From: Bacillota bacterium
GTDB taxonomy: Bacteria > Bacillota > Clostridia > Christensenellales > CAG-138
Assembly: GCA_016288175.1 (NCBI GenBank)
Contig: JAEEYN010000161.1
Location: forward strand, 1-13,066
Reading direction: 5' to 3'
Length of the DNA stretch: 13,066 bases
Within the stretch, counting starts at the first letter, position 1; each line of letters opens with the position of its first letter. Below are positions 6,026-12,549 of this stretch, piece after piece. The notes under the pieces are model-generated. The model searched no databases and was not told where the DNA came from. It worked only from the letters and a program-made list of their open reading frames with translations. Position numbers and translations under genes: made by a program.

Positions 6026-6682
6026 TCAATAATGCGGGATATCGGTTTCGAGCTGACTGTAATCCGGCGTGGGCCTCGGCTCGATCTCGGGATCATCCTC
6101 GAGCACGGTCAGCTTGGTTATGTACCAGCGTCCGTCCGTCTTTTGCAGCTCGATCTCGATGCGCGAGGGCGTCCAATCCGGAACGGGGTCGGTATTGTCG
6201 TCGCTGTACGCCGTCGCCTGGATGTTCACAACCCTTTCGACAACGCGCAGCGTCGCCTTCTTCGACCAGGGATAAACGGTGAATTTTTCGATGTTCACGC
6301 GGTAGTCATAGGAATCGACCTTAAAGGCGGAGTACTTCCCCGCAAGCAGTTCCTCATCCTCCGCAAGCCATTCCTCCGAAAAATGCTCCCGCAGGTCCGC
6401 CGAGGCGGTGTTGCCGAGGATGCTGTCCGCGCGAAGCTCCATGCCCTCGGTGACGATGATATAGATATTGCTGACATACATCGCCTCGAGGAACGCGCCG
6501 TAGCAGACAACGAGGCAGAGGGCGACGATGAGAACGGTGCGCAGGATGTACCAGATTGAGCGGCGCGCAACGCCGAGCGAGCGCATCGCCCGTTTCTCCT
6601 TTTTGTCCTTCTGCTGCGCTTCGGTGAGAGCTCTGCCGCTGCTTCCCGGGGCGGGCTTGGTTTTTTTCTTATTTTCAGACAT
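6026..6682 (-). CDS. Single-pass membrane protein with extracytoplasmic domain, unknown family
   Basis: A 218-residue protein. Residues 1-42 are a highly basic, Lys/Ala/Gln-rich cytoplasmic segment. Residues 43-65 form one hydrophobic transmembrane helix, and the rest is an acidic outside domain. The C-terminal half (about 115-200) has alternating strands ending in an RIEIELQKTDGRWYITKL stretch. That pattern recalls the end of NTF2-like/DUF4878-type extracellular domains ('...DGRWYIT'). The last residues are Pro/Asp-rich. I do not recognise a specific family and assign no function. ATG 6682 has AAAGG 8-9 nt upstream, and its own promoter (6736-6764) and terminator (5985-6014) make it a single-gene transcript. 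It diverges from the sporulation operon cotJABC, but nothing else ties it to sporulation. Confidence 0.8.
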   Translation of the reverse strand: MSENKKKTKPAPGSSGRALTEAQQKDKKEKRAMRSLGVARRSIWYILRTVLIVALCLVVCYGAFLEAMYVSNIYIIVTEGMELRADSILGNTASADLREHFSEEWLAEDEELLAGKYSAFKVDSYDYRVNIEKFTVYPWSKKATLRVVERVVNIQATAYSDDNTDPVPDWTPSRIEIELQKTDGRWYITKLTVLEDDPEIEPRPTPDYSQLETDIPHY

Positions 6683-6735
6683 TGTTTCAGCCTTTCGTTC
6701 ATTTCCCCCGGAGCATACTGCCCCAGTTTCAATTC

Positions 6736-6764
6736 AGTATAGCACAATCCCGCCGCTTCTGCAA
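6736..6764 (-). promoter_or_regulatory. Sigma-A promoter for the 6026-6682 membrane protein
   Basis: Minus strand TTGCAG (6764-6759), a 17-bp spacer and TATACT (6741-6736), giving a 5' leader of about 45 nt. Confidence 0.75.
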
Positions 6765-6800
6765 GCTTTTCGCCCCCGCGCGCCGCTTCCCGCGTCGTCC

Positions 6801-6830
6801 GTCACATTTCGACAGCTTTCTTCATAGTAT
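6801..6830 (+). promoter_or_regulatory. Candidate sigma-E (mother-cell) promoter of cotJABC
   Basis: GTCACATT (6801-6808), a 14-bp spacer and CATAGTAT (6823-6830) resemble the sigma-E pattern (GTCATATT-like -35, CATAnnnT-like -10, spacing 14-15). cotJ operons are sigma-E-controlled in Bacillus. No sigma-A promoter is evident here. The match is imperfect. Confidence 0.55.
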
Positions 6831-6860
6831 GTACAAACCCTATAAGGAGGTTGTTTTTCA

Positions 6861-7109
6861 ATGAGCAATATCGTAACCACGGCGGGAGTCTGCTGCTGCG
6901 GAATCCCCGCCGACCGGGATCCCCGCGATTCCGTGACCGTTCCGGCTGGGACGGTCGGAACGGGGCTCTCCGTCTGCGGCATCGAAACGGAGCTTTCGAG
7001 GCTGCCCCAGACCCTTATCAAACCCCAGAGCTACCGCGAAGGCTTCTGCCCCGATGATGCGATCGTGATCGGCACGCTTTTCCCGGAGCTCGCGGACAGC
7101 TATAAATAA
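6861..7109 (+). CDS. cotJA: Spore coat-associated protein CotJA
   Basis: A small coat protein of 82 residues made in the mother cell. CotJA and CotJC are needed for each other's placement in the coat (known from Bacillus). The family signature is the C-terminal half: IKPQSYREGFCPDDAIVIGTLFPELADSYK read in pieces, with the diagnostic GTLFPEL near the end. The N-terminal half is unusual, with a VCCCG cysteine run (residues 10-14) and a Pro/Val-rich stretch not typical of Bacillus CotJA. ATG 6861 has AAGGAGG 10 nt upstream. It is followed 12 bp later by cotJB. Confidence 0.9.
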   Translation: MSNIVTTAGVCCCGIPADRDPRDSVTVPAGTVGTGLSVCGIETELSRLPQTLIKPQSYREGFCPDDAIVIGTLFPELADSYK

Positions 7110-7121
7110 GGAGGCAGGATC

Positions 7122-7361
7122 ATGGACCGCGAAGAACTTTTGAGGAGGATCAGCGAGATCCAGTTCGTCTGTGTCGAGCTGAACCTTTATATCGACACCC
7201 ATCCGGACGACGCGGCGGCGCTTTCGGATTATTACAGCTATTCCGTGATGCTGAATGAGCTGATCGGATCCTATGAACAGCAGTTCGGCCCTCTTCTCGG
7301 CTTCGGGCACTCCGCAACGATGACGGGAAGCTGGCCCTGCTCCGAATGGCCTTTCGAATAA
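7122..7361 (+). CDS. cotJB: Spore coat protein CotJB
   Basis: A 79-residue protein of the CotJB family. Family features are ISEIQFVCVELNLYIDTHPDD (in part, residues 10-30), the ALSDYYSYSVMLNELIGSYEQQFGPL helix region, and the C-terminal aromatic W-P...W-P ending (SWPCSEWPFE). CotJB is a coat component co-made with CotJA and CotJC; its biochemical role is not established. It lies between cotJA (12-bp gap) and cotJC (13-bp gap) with an AAGGAGG ribosome binding site, so the three are clearly one operon. Confidence 0.93.
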   Translation: MDREELLRRISEIQFVCVELNLYIDTHPDDAAALSDYYSYSVMLNELIGSYEQQFGPLLGFGHSATMTGSWPCSEWPFE

Positions 7362-7374
7362 GGAGGAAAAGAAC

Positions 7375-7959
7375 ATGTGGATCTATCAGAAAAAGCTTGA
7401 ATTCCCCGTCGAGATCACGAATCCCGATCTCAGGATGGGCAGGATGCTGATGGCGCAGTACGGCGGGCCGGACAGCGAGCTCAGCGCAGGCGCGAGGTAT
7501 CTCACCCAGCGTTTCTCGATGCCCGACGACCGCGTCCGCGCGACGCTCAACGACATCGGAACGGAGGAGCTCGCCCATTGGGAGATCATCGGAGTTATGA
7601 TCCAGCAGTCCATGCGCGGCGCGACGCTCGCGGAGCTCGAGGAAGCGGGGCTGCTCGGTTATTATACCCTCCATAACCACGGCGTCTTCCCCGCCGACCC
7701 GAACGGCATCCCGTTCACCGCCTCGTACATCCAGTGCACCGGCGACCCGATCACGGACATCACCTTCGACCTTGCCGCAGAACAGGGCGCGCGGGCGACC
7801 TATGAGCACCTTATGAACCTCACCGACAGCGAGGAATATCTTGCTCCGCTCCGTTTCCTTCGCGCAAGGGAGATCGTTCACTACCAGCGCTTCGGTGAAT
7901 GCCTCAACATTCTCAAGGAGCTGTTCCCGAACGGCGACCAGAACAAGCTGCGCAGGTAA
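7375..7959 (+). CDS. cotJC: CotJC, spore-coat dimanganese catalase
   Basis: Spore coat member of the manganese catalase family, which disproportionates hydrogen peroxide. The 194-residue four-helix ferritin-like core keeps all expected metal ligands: E35, E65 and H68 (in TEELAH), E136 (in LAAEQGAR) and H169 (in REIVHY). It lacks the long C-terminal tail of some soluble Mn-catalases, as usual for CotJC. ATG 7375 has AGGAGG 8 nt upstream. It ends the cotJABC operon and is followed by a clear terminator. Catalase activity is likely because the ligands are intact, though not shown for every CotJC. Confidence 0.95.
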   Translation: MWIYQKKLEFPVEITNPDLRMGRMLMAQYGGPDSELSAGARYLTQRFSMPDDRVRATLNDIGTEELAHWEIIGVMIQQSMRGATLAELEEAGLLGYYTLHNHGVFPADPNGIPFTASYIQCTGDPITDITFDLAAEQGARATYEHLMNLTDSEEYLAPLRFLRAREIVHYQRFGECLNILKELFPNGDQNKLRR

Positions 7960-7972
7960 AGCGCAGATAAGG

Positions 7973-7998
7973 CGGCGGTATCCCCGCCGTCTTTTTTT
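7973..7998 (+). terminator. Intrinsic terminator of cotJABC
   Basis: CGGCGG (7973-7978) pairs with CCGCCG (7984-7989) around a TATCC loop, followed by TCTTTTTTT. Confidence 0.9.
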
Positions 7999-8031
7999 AT
8001 TCCTTTTCCGACAAAAATTCGCATTTGCGCA

Positions 8032-8060
8032 TTGCGCCGGACTTTTCGCGGTGATATAAT
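8032..8060 (+). promoter_or_regulatory. Promoter of the dockerin-endonuclease gene
   Basis: TTGCGC (8032-8037), a 17-bp spacer and a perfect TATAAT (8055-8060). It is followed by a short AT-rich leader and GGGAGG 6 nt before ATG 8091. The weak -35 suggests that an activator could contribute, but I see no operator. Confidence 0.75.
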
Positions 8061-8090
8061 TGTTTTAATCTTTAAAATCGGGAGGTTTCA

Positions 8091-11000
8091 ATGCGAAACA
8101 GGAAACTTTGGGCAATACTGCTCTCTGCGGCAATGCTGCTTGCGCTTCTTCCGGCCGCAAATATCAGCGTTGCGAAGGCCATCCCCTCCGCCCCCGTCGT
8201 GCGCGCGGAAACAGCGTATTACACCGACAACGGCTACAACGTCGAAACGCTGCTCGGTGAAAGCGGAACGCAGCTCTTCAATGATCTGCAGACGCTGATG
8301 ACGAACACCCACACGCATATCACGAGCTACAGCGAGATCCGCGATATGTTCGTCGGCTCCGACGCCGATCCGGCCGTGGCGGGCAACATCATCCTCTGCT
8401 ACTCCGGCGCTTCCGTCAACGGCAGCTGGGACAGCGGCGTGACCTTCAACCGCGAGCACGTCTGGCCGCAGTCCAAGGGAACGTTTGGGACCTCAAATGC
8501 CGGAGCGGATCTGCACCATATCCGCCCGGAAAATCAATCCGTCAACAGCGTCCGCAGCAATTATCCCATGGCGTGGATCGACACCGCGACGAGGGAACTG
8601 ACCTATAATAACGCCGGCATACAGAGCTACGTCGACACCTCGAACGATCTTTTCGAGCCCCGCGATGAATTCAAGGGCGATGTTGCGAGGATCTATTTCT
8701 ACGTTGCCTGCCGCTGGGGAGAGGATCTGACCCAGCCCGTAAGCGACACGACCTTCGCGACGCTTCTCGAATGGAACCTTCTCGACCCCGTGGACAGCCT
8801 TGAGCTTGCGAGAAACGAATACGTTTACTCCGTCCAGGGCAACCGCAACGTCTTCATCGATTATCCCGAGTTCGGCCGCCTGATTTACGGTGACAGCACG
8901 AACGGCTTCGATTACACCGTTCTTGTTGACGGCGATTACAGCTATTATGTCGAAAACGGCAGTGCGGTGATCGTTTCCTACAACGGCAGCGCGGCGAACG
9001 TCGAGATCCCGTCCTCGCTCGGCGGCAATACCGTTACGAAGATCGGCTGCGCGGCTTTCGCGAACAACGCAAGCCTTGCTTCCGTGACGATCCCCGAGAG
9101 CGTAACGACGGTCGGCGCCTACGCCTTCTTCAATAATCCTGCGCTGCAGACCGTCTGCATCGGCGCCGGCAGCAAAACCTTCGAACGCCGCGCGTTCCGC
9201 GACTGCCCCGCGCTTTCCGGCATCTATTTCTACGGCCAGGCGCCTTCGTTCGAGGCCGAGGGCACGAGCCAGATCATGATCTCCGGCGATGCCAACAACG
9301 CCGCGCCGAACGGCTTCAAGCTCTATTACATCTCCGGCCAGTCCGGCTGGACAAGCGGGACCTGGACCGCGAACGGCGGCAGCTACGCCTATCAGACCGC
9401 GAACTGGAACGGCACGGAGGTCCCGACGCCCGACCCGACCGAGGCTCCGACCGCGACGCCCGACCCGACGCCCACTCCCGGCCCCGAAACCGGCGATTAT
9501 GTGCTCGTCACTTCGCTTGATGACGTCACCGACGGCGATTACGTCCTTTACGGCGTGAGCGGCAACTACAAAGGCGCCATGAATAATACGATTTCGAGCG
9601 GCAAGATGGGCCTCACCGCCGTGACCGTTTCCGAAGGCACGGTCGTGGACCCCGATGCTTCCGTGATTTGGCACTTCACCCGGCAGGATGACGGCAGTTT
9701 CTCGCTCTATAATGCCGAAGCCGGTATTTACTGCATGATCTCCGGCAGCCAATCCAACAGTTTCACCACCGGCGAAACTCCGACCTATGGCTTCGAGATC
9801 ACGGCTAAGAACGAGGCCACCGGAAACTTCTATCTTACGTCAACCGACGGTAACGGCCGCGCGATCAGCATCTATCAGAACGATTTCCGCACATATACGC
9901 TTTCGAACTGCAAGGATCTGTATCTTTATAAATACGCCGGCGGCGAAACGCCCGATCCGACGCCCACTCCGACCCCGACTCCCACCCCCACTCCGACGCC
10001 CACTCCCACGCCCGGCGACGGCAATTACGTGCTCGTCACCTCGCCGGACGATATCACCGAGGGCGATTACGTCCTCTACGGCGTGAACGGCAGCTACACC
10101 GGCGCGATGAACAGCACCGTCACGAGCGGCAAGATGGGGCTTACTCCCGTGACGATCGAAGGTATGGTCGTTGTAAATCCGGATGCTTCCGTGATCTGGC
10201 ATTTCACCGAGCAGCAGGACGGCAGCTTCACCCTCTATAATGCCGCTGCAGACGTCTACTGTATGATATCCTCCGATAAGGCTGCCGGCTTCTCCGTCGG
10301 GACCTCTGCGGATTACGGCTTCACCGTGGAAGCGAAGGATGCTTCAGCGGGCGTCTATTATCTCTGGACGACGCTGCCCGGAGCGACCCGCGCGATCAGC
10401 ATTTATCAGACCGATTTCCGCGCCTATAATACGACCAACTACCACGACCTCTATCTCTACAAGTACACCACCGGCGAGATCCCGGATCCCACGCCGACGC
10501 CCGACCCCACTCCGACTCCGACGCCCACTCCGACGCCCGAGCCGACCGAAACGCCCGAGCCCTTCGCCGGCGAATTCGAGGTCGTGACCTCCATGGATGA
10601 TATTACCGACGGTTATTACGTCATCTACGGCGTAAACGGCGATTACGCGGGCGCGATGAGCAGCGAGATCACAAAAGGCCGCATGATCGCAGCCGATGTA
10701 ACCGTTTCCGATAACAGGATCATCGATCCGTATGTGACGGTCGTATGGCATATCGCACAGCAGGAGGACGGCAGCTTCACACTCTATAACGAAGCGGCGG
10801 GCGTTTACTGCATGATCTCCACCGACTCGACCGGCGGCTTCTCCGTCGGCGAAACAGCGGAATACGGCTTCAATATCGAAATCAACGACGAGGAAGCCGG
10901 CACCTTCTATATGTGGACGACGCTCGAGGGCTGCTCGCGCGGCATCAGCATCTATCAGACCGATTTCCGCCCCTACGGAGCGAATGATTACAAGCCTTTG

Positions 11001-11600
11001 TATCTTTACAAATACGTCAGCGGCGAGACGCCCGTGACCCATACCGTCACCTTCGTCGACTGGGACGGCACCGTCATCGATACCCAGACCGTCGCGGACG
11101 GCGAAGCTGCAGCAGCGCCTGCGGATCCCGTGCGCGAAGGCTACACCTTCACCGGCTGGGACGTCGATTTCTCGAACGTCACCGCCGACCTGACCGTCAC
11201 AGCGACATATGCGATCAAAACCTATACTGTCGTATTCTACGATTGGGACGACACCGTTCTCAGTACGCAGACCGTTGAACACGGCGCAAGCGCAATCGCA
11301 CCCGAAGTTCCCGGCCGCGAGGGCTATACTTTCATCGGTTGGGATACCGATTTCAGCTGCGTCACGGCGAACCTGATCGTCACGGCGGAGTATGAGGAAG
11401 CCGGTCCTTACGTAACGCTCCTCGGCGACGTCAACTGCGACGGCAAGGTCGATTCCACCGACGCGCTGCTCGCGATGAGGTATTCGATGTCCATCGCCCA
11501 GATCTCCGAGCAGGGCCTCATCAACGGCGATATGAACGGCGACGGCAGCGTCAACGCCACCGACGCTGTGCTGATCATGCGCGCCGCAATGGCTGCATAA
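8091..11600 (+). CDS. Secreted multidomain endonuclease I with BspA repeats, triplicated unknown domain, InlB repeats and dockerin
   Basis: Predicted extracellular nuclease of 1169 residues. Order: signal peptide (1 to about 30). Endonuclease I/NucM domain (about 40-268) with NREHVWPQS (120-128), DLHHIRPEN (140-148), SVNSVRSN (150-157), FEPRDEFKGDVAR (188-200) and QGNRNVFIDYPE (249-260). BspA-type LRR_5 region (about 276-382). Pro-Thr linker (444-465). Three copies of an unrecognised 150-residue domain (469-617, 645-793, 828-977) split by Pro-Thr linkers. Two InlB B/Listeria-Bacteroides repeats with EGYTF-GWD (984-1040, 1044-1101). Type I dockerin (1108-1169) with both calcium loops intact. 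By eye, E122, H123 and N152 match the metal and catalytic residues of Vvn/EndA-type nucleases, so the enzyme should be active on DNA or RNA. The dockerin implies docking to a cohesin protein outside this window. It has its own promoter and terminator. Confidence 0.95.
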   Translation: MRNRKLWAILLSAAMLLALLPAANISVAKAIPSAPVVRAETAYYTDNGYNVETLLGESGTQLFNDLQTLMTNTHTHITSYSEIRDMFVGSDADPAVAGNIILCYSGASVNGSWDSGVTFNREHVWPQSKGTFGTSNAGADLHHIRPENQSVNSVRSNYPMAWIDTATRELTYNNAGIQSYVDTSNDLFEPRDEFKGDVARIYFYVACRWGEDLTQPVSDTTFATLLEWNLLDPVDSLELARNEYVYSVQGNRNVFIDYPEFGRLIYGDSTNGFDYTVLVDGDYSYYVENGSAVIVSYNGSAANVEIPSSLGGNTVTKIGCAAFANNASLASVTIPESVTTVGAYAFFNNPALQTVCIGAGSKTFERRAFRDCPALSGIYFYGQAPSFEAEGTSQIMISGDANNAAPNGFKLYYISGQSGWTSGTWTANGGSYAYQTANWNGTEVPTPDPTEAPTATPDPTPTPGPETGDYVLVTSLDDVTDGDYVLYGVSGNYKGAMNNTISSGKMGLTAVTVSEGTVVDPDASVIWHFTRQDDGSFSLYNAEAGIYCMISGSQSNSFTTGETPTYGFEITAKNEATGNFYLTSTDGNGRAISIYQNDFRTYTLSNCKDLYLYKYAGGETPDPTPTPTPTPTPTPTPTPTPGDGNYVLVTSPDDITEGDYVLYGVNGSYTGAMNSTVTSGKMGLTPVTIEGMVVVNPDASVIWHFTEQQDGSFTLYNAAADVYCMISSDKAAGFSVGTSADYGFTVEAKDASAGVYYLWTTLPGATRAISIYQTDFRAYNTTNYHDLYLYKYTTGEIPDPTPTPDPTPTPTPTPTPEPTETPEPFAGEFEVVTSMDDITDGYYVIYGVNGDYAGAMSSEITKGRMIAADVTVSDNRIIDPYVTVVWHIAQQEDGSFTLYNEAAGVYCMISTDSTGGFSVGETAEYGFNIEINDEEAGTFYMWTTLEGCSRGISIYQTDFRPYGANDYKPLYLYKYVSGETPVTHTVTFVDWDGTVIDTQTVADGEAAAAPADPVREGYTFTGWDVDFSNVTADLTVTATYAIKTYTVVFYDWDDTVLSTQTVEHGASAIAPEVPGREGYTFIGWDTDFSCVTANLIVTAEYEEAGPYVTLLGDVNCDGKVDSTDALLAMRYSMSIAQISEQGLINGDMNGDGSVNATDAVLIMRAAMAA
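9420..9485 (+). repeat. Pro-Thr/Asp linker 1
   Basis: Encodes residues 444-465 (VPTPDPTEAPTATPDPTPTPGP in part), a flexible linker joining the nuclease/LRR half to the first copy of the repeated domain. The DNA is built of CCNACN-like six-base units. Confidence 0.85.
9495..9941 (+). repeat. Repeated unknown domain, copy A
   Basis: Encodes residues 469-617. Shared landmarks across the three copies are VLVTSLDD-T-GDYVLYGV, GAMN, DPDASVIWHF, DGSFSLYN, YCMIS, YGFEI, AISIYQNDFR-Y and LYLYKY. Copy A differs from B and C in having YLTSTDGNGRA where they have the W-TTL-G--R segment. Confidence 0.9.
9945..10013 (+). repeat. Pro-Thr linker 2 (PT microsatellite)
   Basis: Encodes an almost pure (Pro-Thr) run, residues 619-641, from tandem six-base units of the type CCNACN with mixed third bases. 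Such arrays can change length by slippage or recombination. Confidence 0.9.
10023..10469 (+). repeat. Repeated unknown domain, copy B
   Basis: Encodes residues 645-793, the same length as copy A. It has VLVTSPDDITEGDYVLYGV, VNPDASVIWHF, DGSFTLYN, YCMIS, YLWTTLPGATRAISIYQTDFR and LYLYKY. The final third is closer to copy C than to A. Confidence 0.9.
10479..10562 (+). repeat. Pro-Thr/Asp/Glu linker 3
   Basis: Encodes residues 797-824, DPTPTPDPTPTP followed by EPTETPEP, built from the same six-base units as linkers 1 and 2. Confidence 0.85.
10572..11021 (+). repeat. Repeated unknown domain, copy C
   Basis: Encodes residues 828-977. It has VVTSMDDITDGYYVIYGV, DPYVTVVWHI, DGSFTLYN, YCMIS, YMWTTLEGCSRGISIYQTDFR and LYLYKY. 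It is the most diverged copy in its first half (IAQQEDG, KGRMIAADV). Confidence 0.9.
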
Positions 11601-11616
11601 AACCGAACATACAAAA

Positions 11617-11652
11617 GCGCCCCCGGTTGAGAGAAAAAACCGGGGGCGTTTT
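11617..11652. terminator. Bidirectional terminator between the endonuclease gene and uppP
   Basis: CGCCCCCGGTT (11618-11628) pairs perfectly with AACCGGGGGCG (11638-11648). It is followed by TTTT on the plus strand and CTTTTGT on the minus strand, so it serves both converging genes. Confidence 0.92.
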
Positions 11653-11672
11653 ATTATGCCGTTTGCAAATGC

Positions 11673-12473
11673 TTACCAGGCGATCATTTTGAGAACGAAT
11701 TTATCGAGCAGCACGAACAGGCCGAGGACGCCGGTATAGACGGCGAAGCCGATCAGCGAGCGTTTTGTGATGAGCCGGATCATGAAGCGGACGGCGAAAT
11801 AGCCGGAGACGGCAGCGACGATCATGCCGACAACGCAGCAGAGGATATCGACGTTCGCCGTGCCCTCCTTAAGCGCCTTCGGGATCTCCAGCACAGCGCC
11901 GCCGAGGATCGCGGGAATCGAAAGCAGGAAGCTGAACTCCGCTGCGTCATCGCGCGTCATGCGGCAGGCCGTCGCGCCGGTGATCGTTGCGCCGGAGCGG
12001 GAAACTCCGGGAAGGATCGCGATGCCCTGCATGAAGCCGATGCCGACGGCATGGTACCATTTCATTTTCGGGATCGTGACGTCTCCGCCGAAGGTATTGC
12101 GAAGGAGCGTGCACATCACGAGCAGAGCGGAAGTGAAGAGGAAGCTCAGCCCGAGCACCTTTCCGCTCTCCGCCGCATCCGAAAGATCGTCGAAGGCGAG
12201 CGCCATAACGAGGGTCACGGCCGTGGCGGCGATCATCCAGATCCAGTATTTCATCTGTTGGACCGGGTGCATGATCATTTCGAGGATGCGCTTCCTGTAA
12301 ACGAAAAGCACGGCGGCAAGCGTTCCGAGGTGCAGAATAACGGTGAAGAAATATCCTCCGTCCGAAATGCCGAAGATCTTCTGCGCAAGCAGCAGGTGGC
12401 CGCTCGATGAAACAGGCAGGAATTCGCACAGGCCCTGGATGAGGCCGAGCACGGCGGCGATCACGATACTCAT
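11673..12473 (-). CDS. uppP: Undecaprenyl-diphosphate phosphatase UppP (BacA family)
   Basis: Integral membrane enzyme that dephosphorylates undecaprenyl diphosphate to recycle the lipid carrier of peptidoglycan and wall-polymer synthesis; overproduction is known to give bacitracin resistance. At 266 residues it has the normal length, with about eight hydrophobic segments. Signature 1 is GLIQGLCEFLPVSSSGH (10-26, with E17, the SSS run and H26). Signature 2 is ILPGVSRSGAT (153-163, with R159). The C-terminal FAVYTGVLG segment also fits. ATG 12473 gives the canonical N-terminus, but the ribosome binding site is weak (GGTAAAG), and a 6-bp GGGGCG/CGCCCC hairpin ends 10 nt upstream. It starts 76 bp after the stop of the upstream dockerin gene on the same strand; I see no convincing promoter or terminator between them, so they may be co-transcribed. 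Confidence 0.97.
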   Translation of the reverse strand: MSIVIAAVLGLIQGLCEFLPVSSSGHLLLAQKIFGISDGGYFFTVILHLGTLAAVLFVYRKRILEMIMHPVQQMKYWIWMIAATAVTLVMALAFDDLSDAAESGKVLGLSFLFTSALLVMCTLLRNTFGGDVTIPKMKWYHAVGIGFMQGIAILPGVSRSGATITGATACRMTRDDAAEFSFLLSIPAILGGAVLEIPKALKEGTANVDILCCVVGMIVAAVSGYFAVRFMIRLITKRSLIGFAVYTGVLGLFVLLDKFVLKMIAW

Positions 12474-12483
12474 TGTCTTTACC

Positions 12484-12501
12484 GGGGCGTTTTTCCGCCC
12501 C
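12484..12501 (-). promoter_or_regulatory. Hairpin just upstream of the uppP start
   Basis: On the minus strand GGGGCG and CGCCCC pair around a GAAAAA loop. The only purine-rich, Shine-Dalgarno-like sequence nearby (GGAAGAGGGG) runs into its 5' arm. There is no T-run on the minus strand, so it is not an obvious terminator for the upstream dockerin gene. A role in translation control is inference. Confidence 0.4.
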
Positions 12502-12549
12502 TCTTCCTTTCGGGTTTACTGTTTTTCTTTATTTCGGCCGGAAAGCGCC

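Noticed and set aside
8091..9241. A Cas- or HNH-type effector nuclease of a defence system
   Set aside because: The signal peptide and the REHVWPQS/DLHHIRP motifs place it with secreted endonuclease I enzymes, and no defence genes are nearby.
8493..9752. Minus-strand ORF of 419 codons opposite the endonuclease gene
   Set aside because: It is a mirror of the GC-biased codons of a gene with clear domains on the other strand, has no ribosome binding site of note, and its product is low-complexity (Gly/Arg/Val/Ala/Ile).
9945..10013. Tandem short repeats as a possible CRISPR or noncoding satellite
   Set aside because: They are in frame inside a long coding region and encode a Pro-Thr linker, with no unique spacers.
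10344..11282. Minus-strand ORF of 312 codons opposite repeat domains B and C
   Set aside because: Same reason: it lies antisense to the repeated domain and the InlB repeats, and its internal repeats only reflect those of the real gene.
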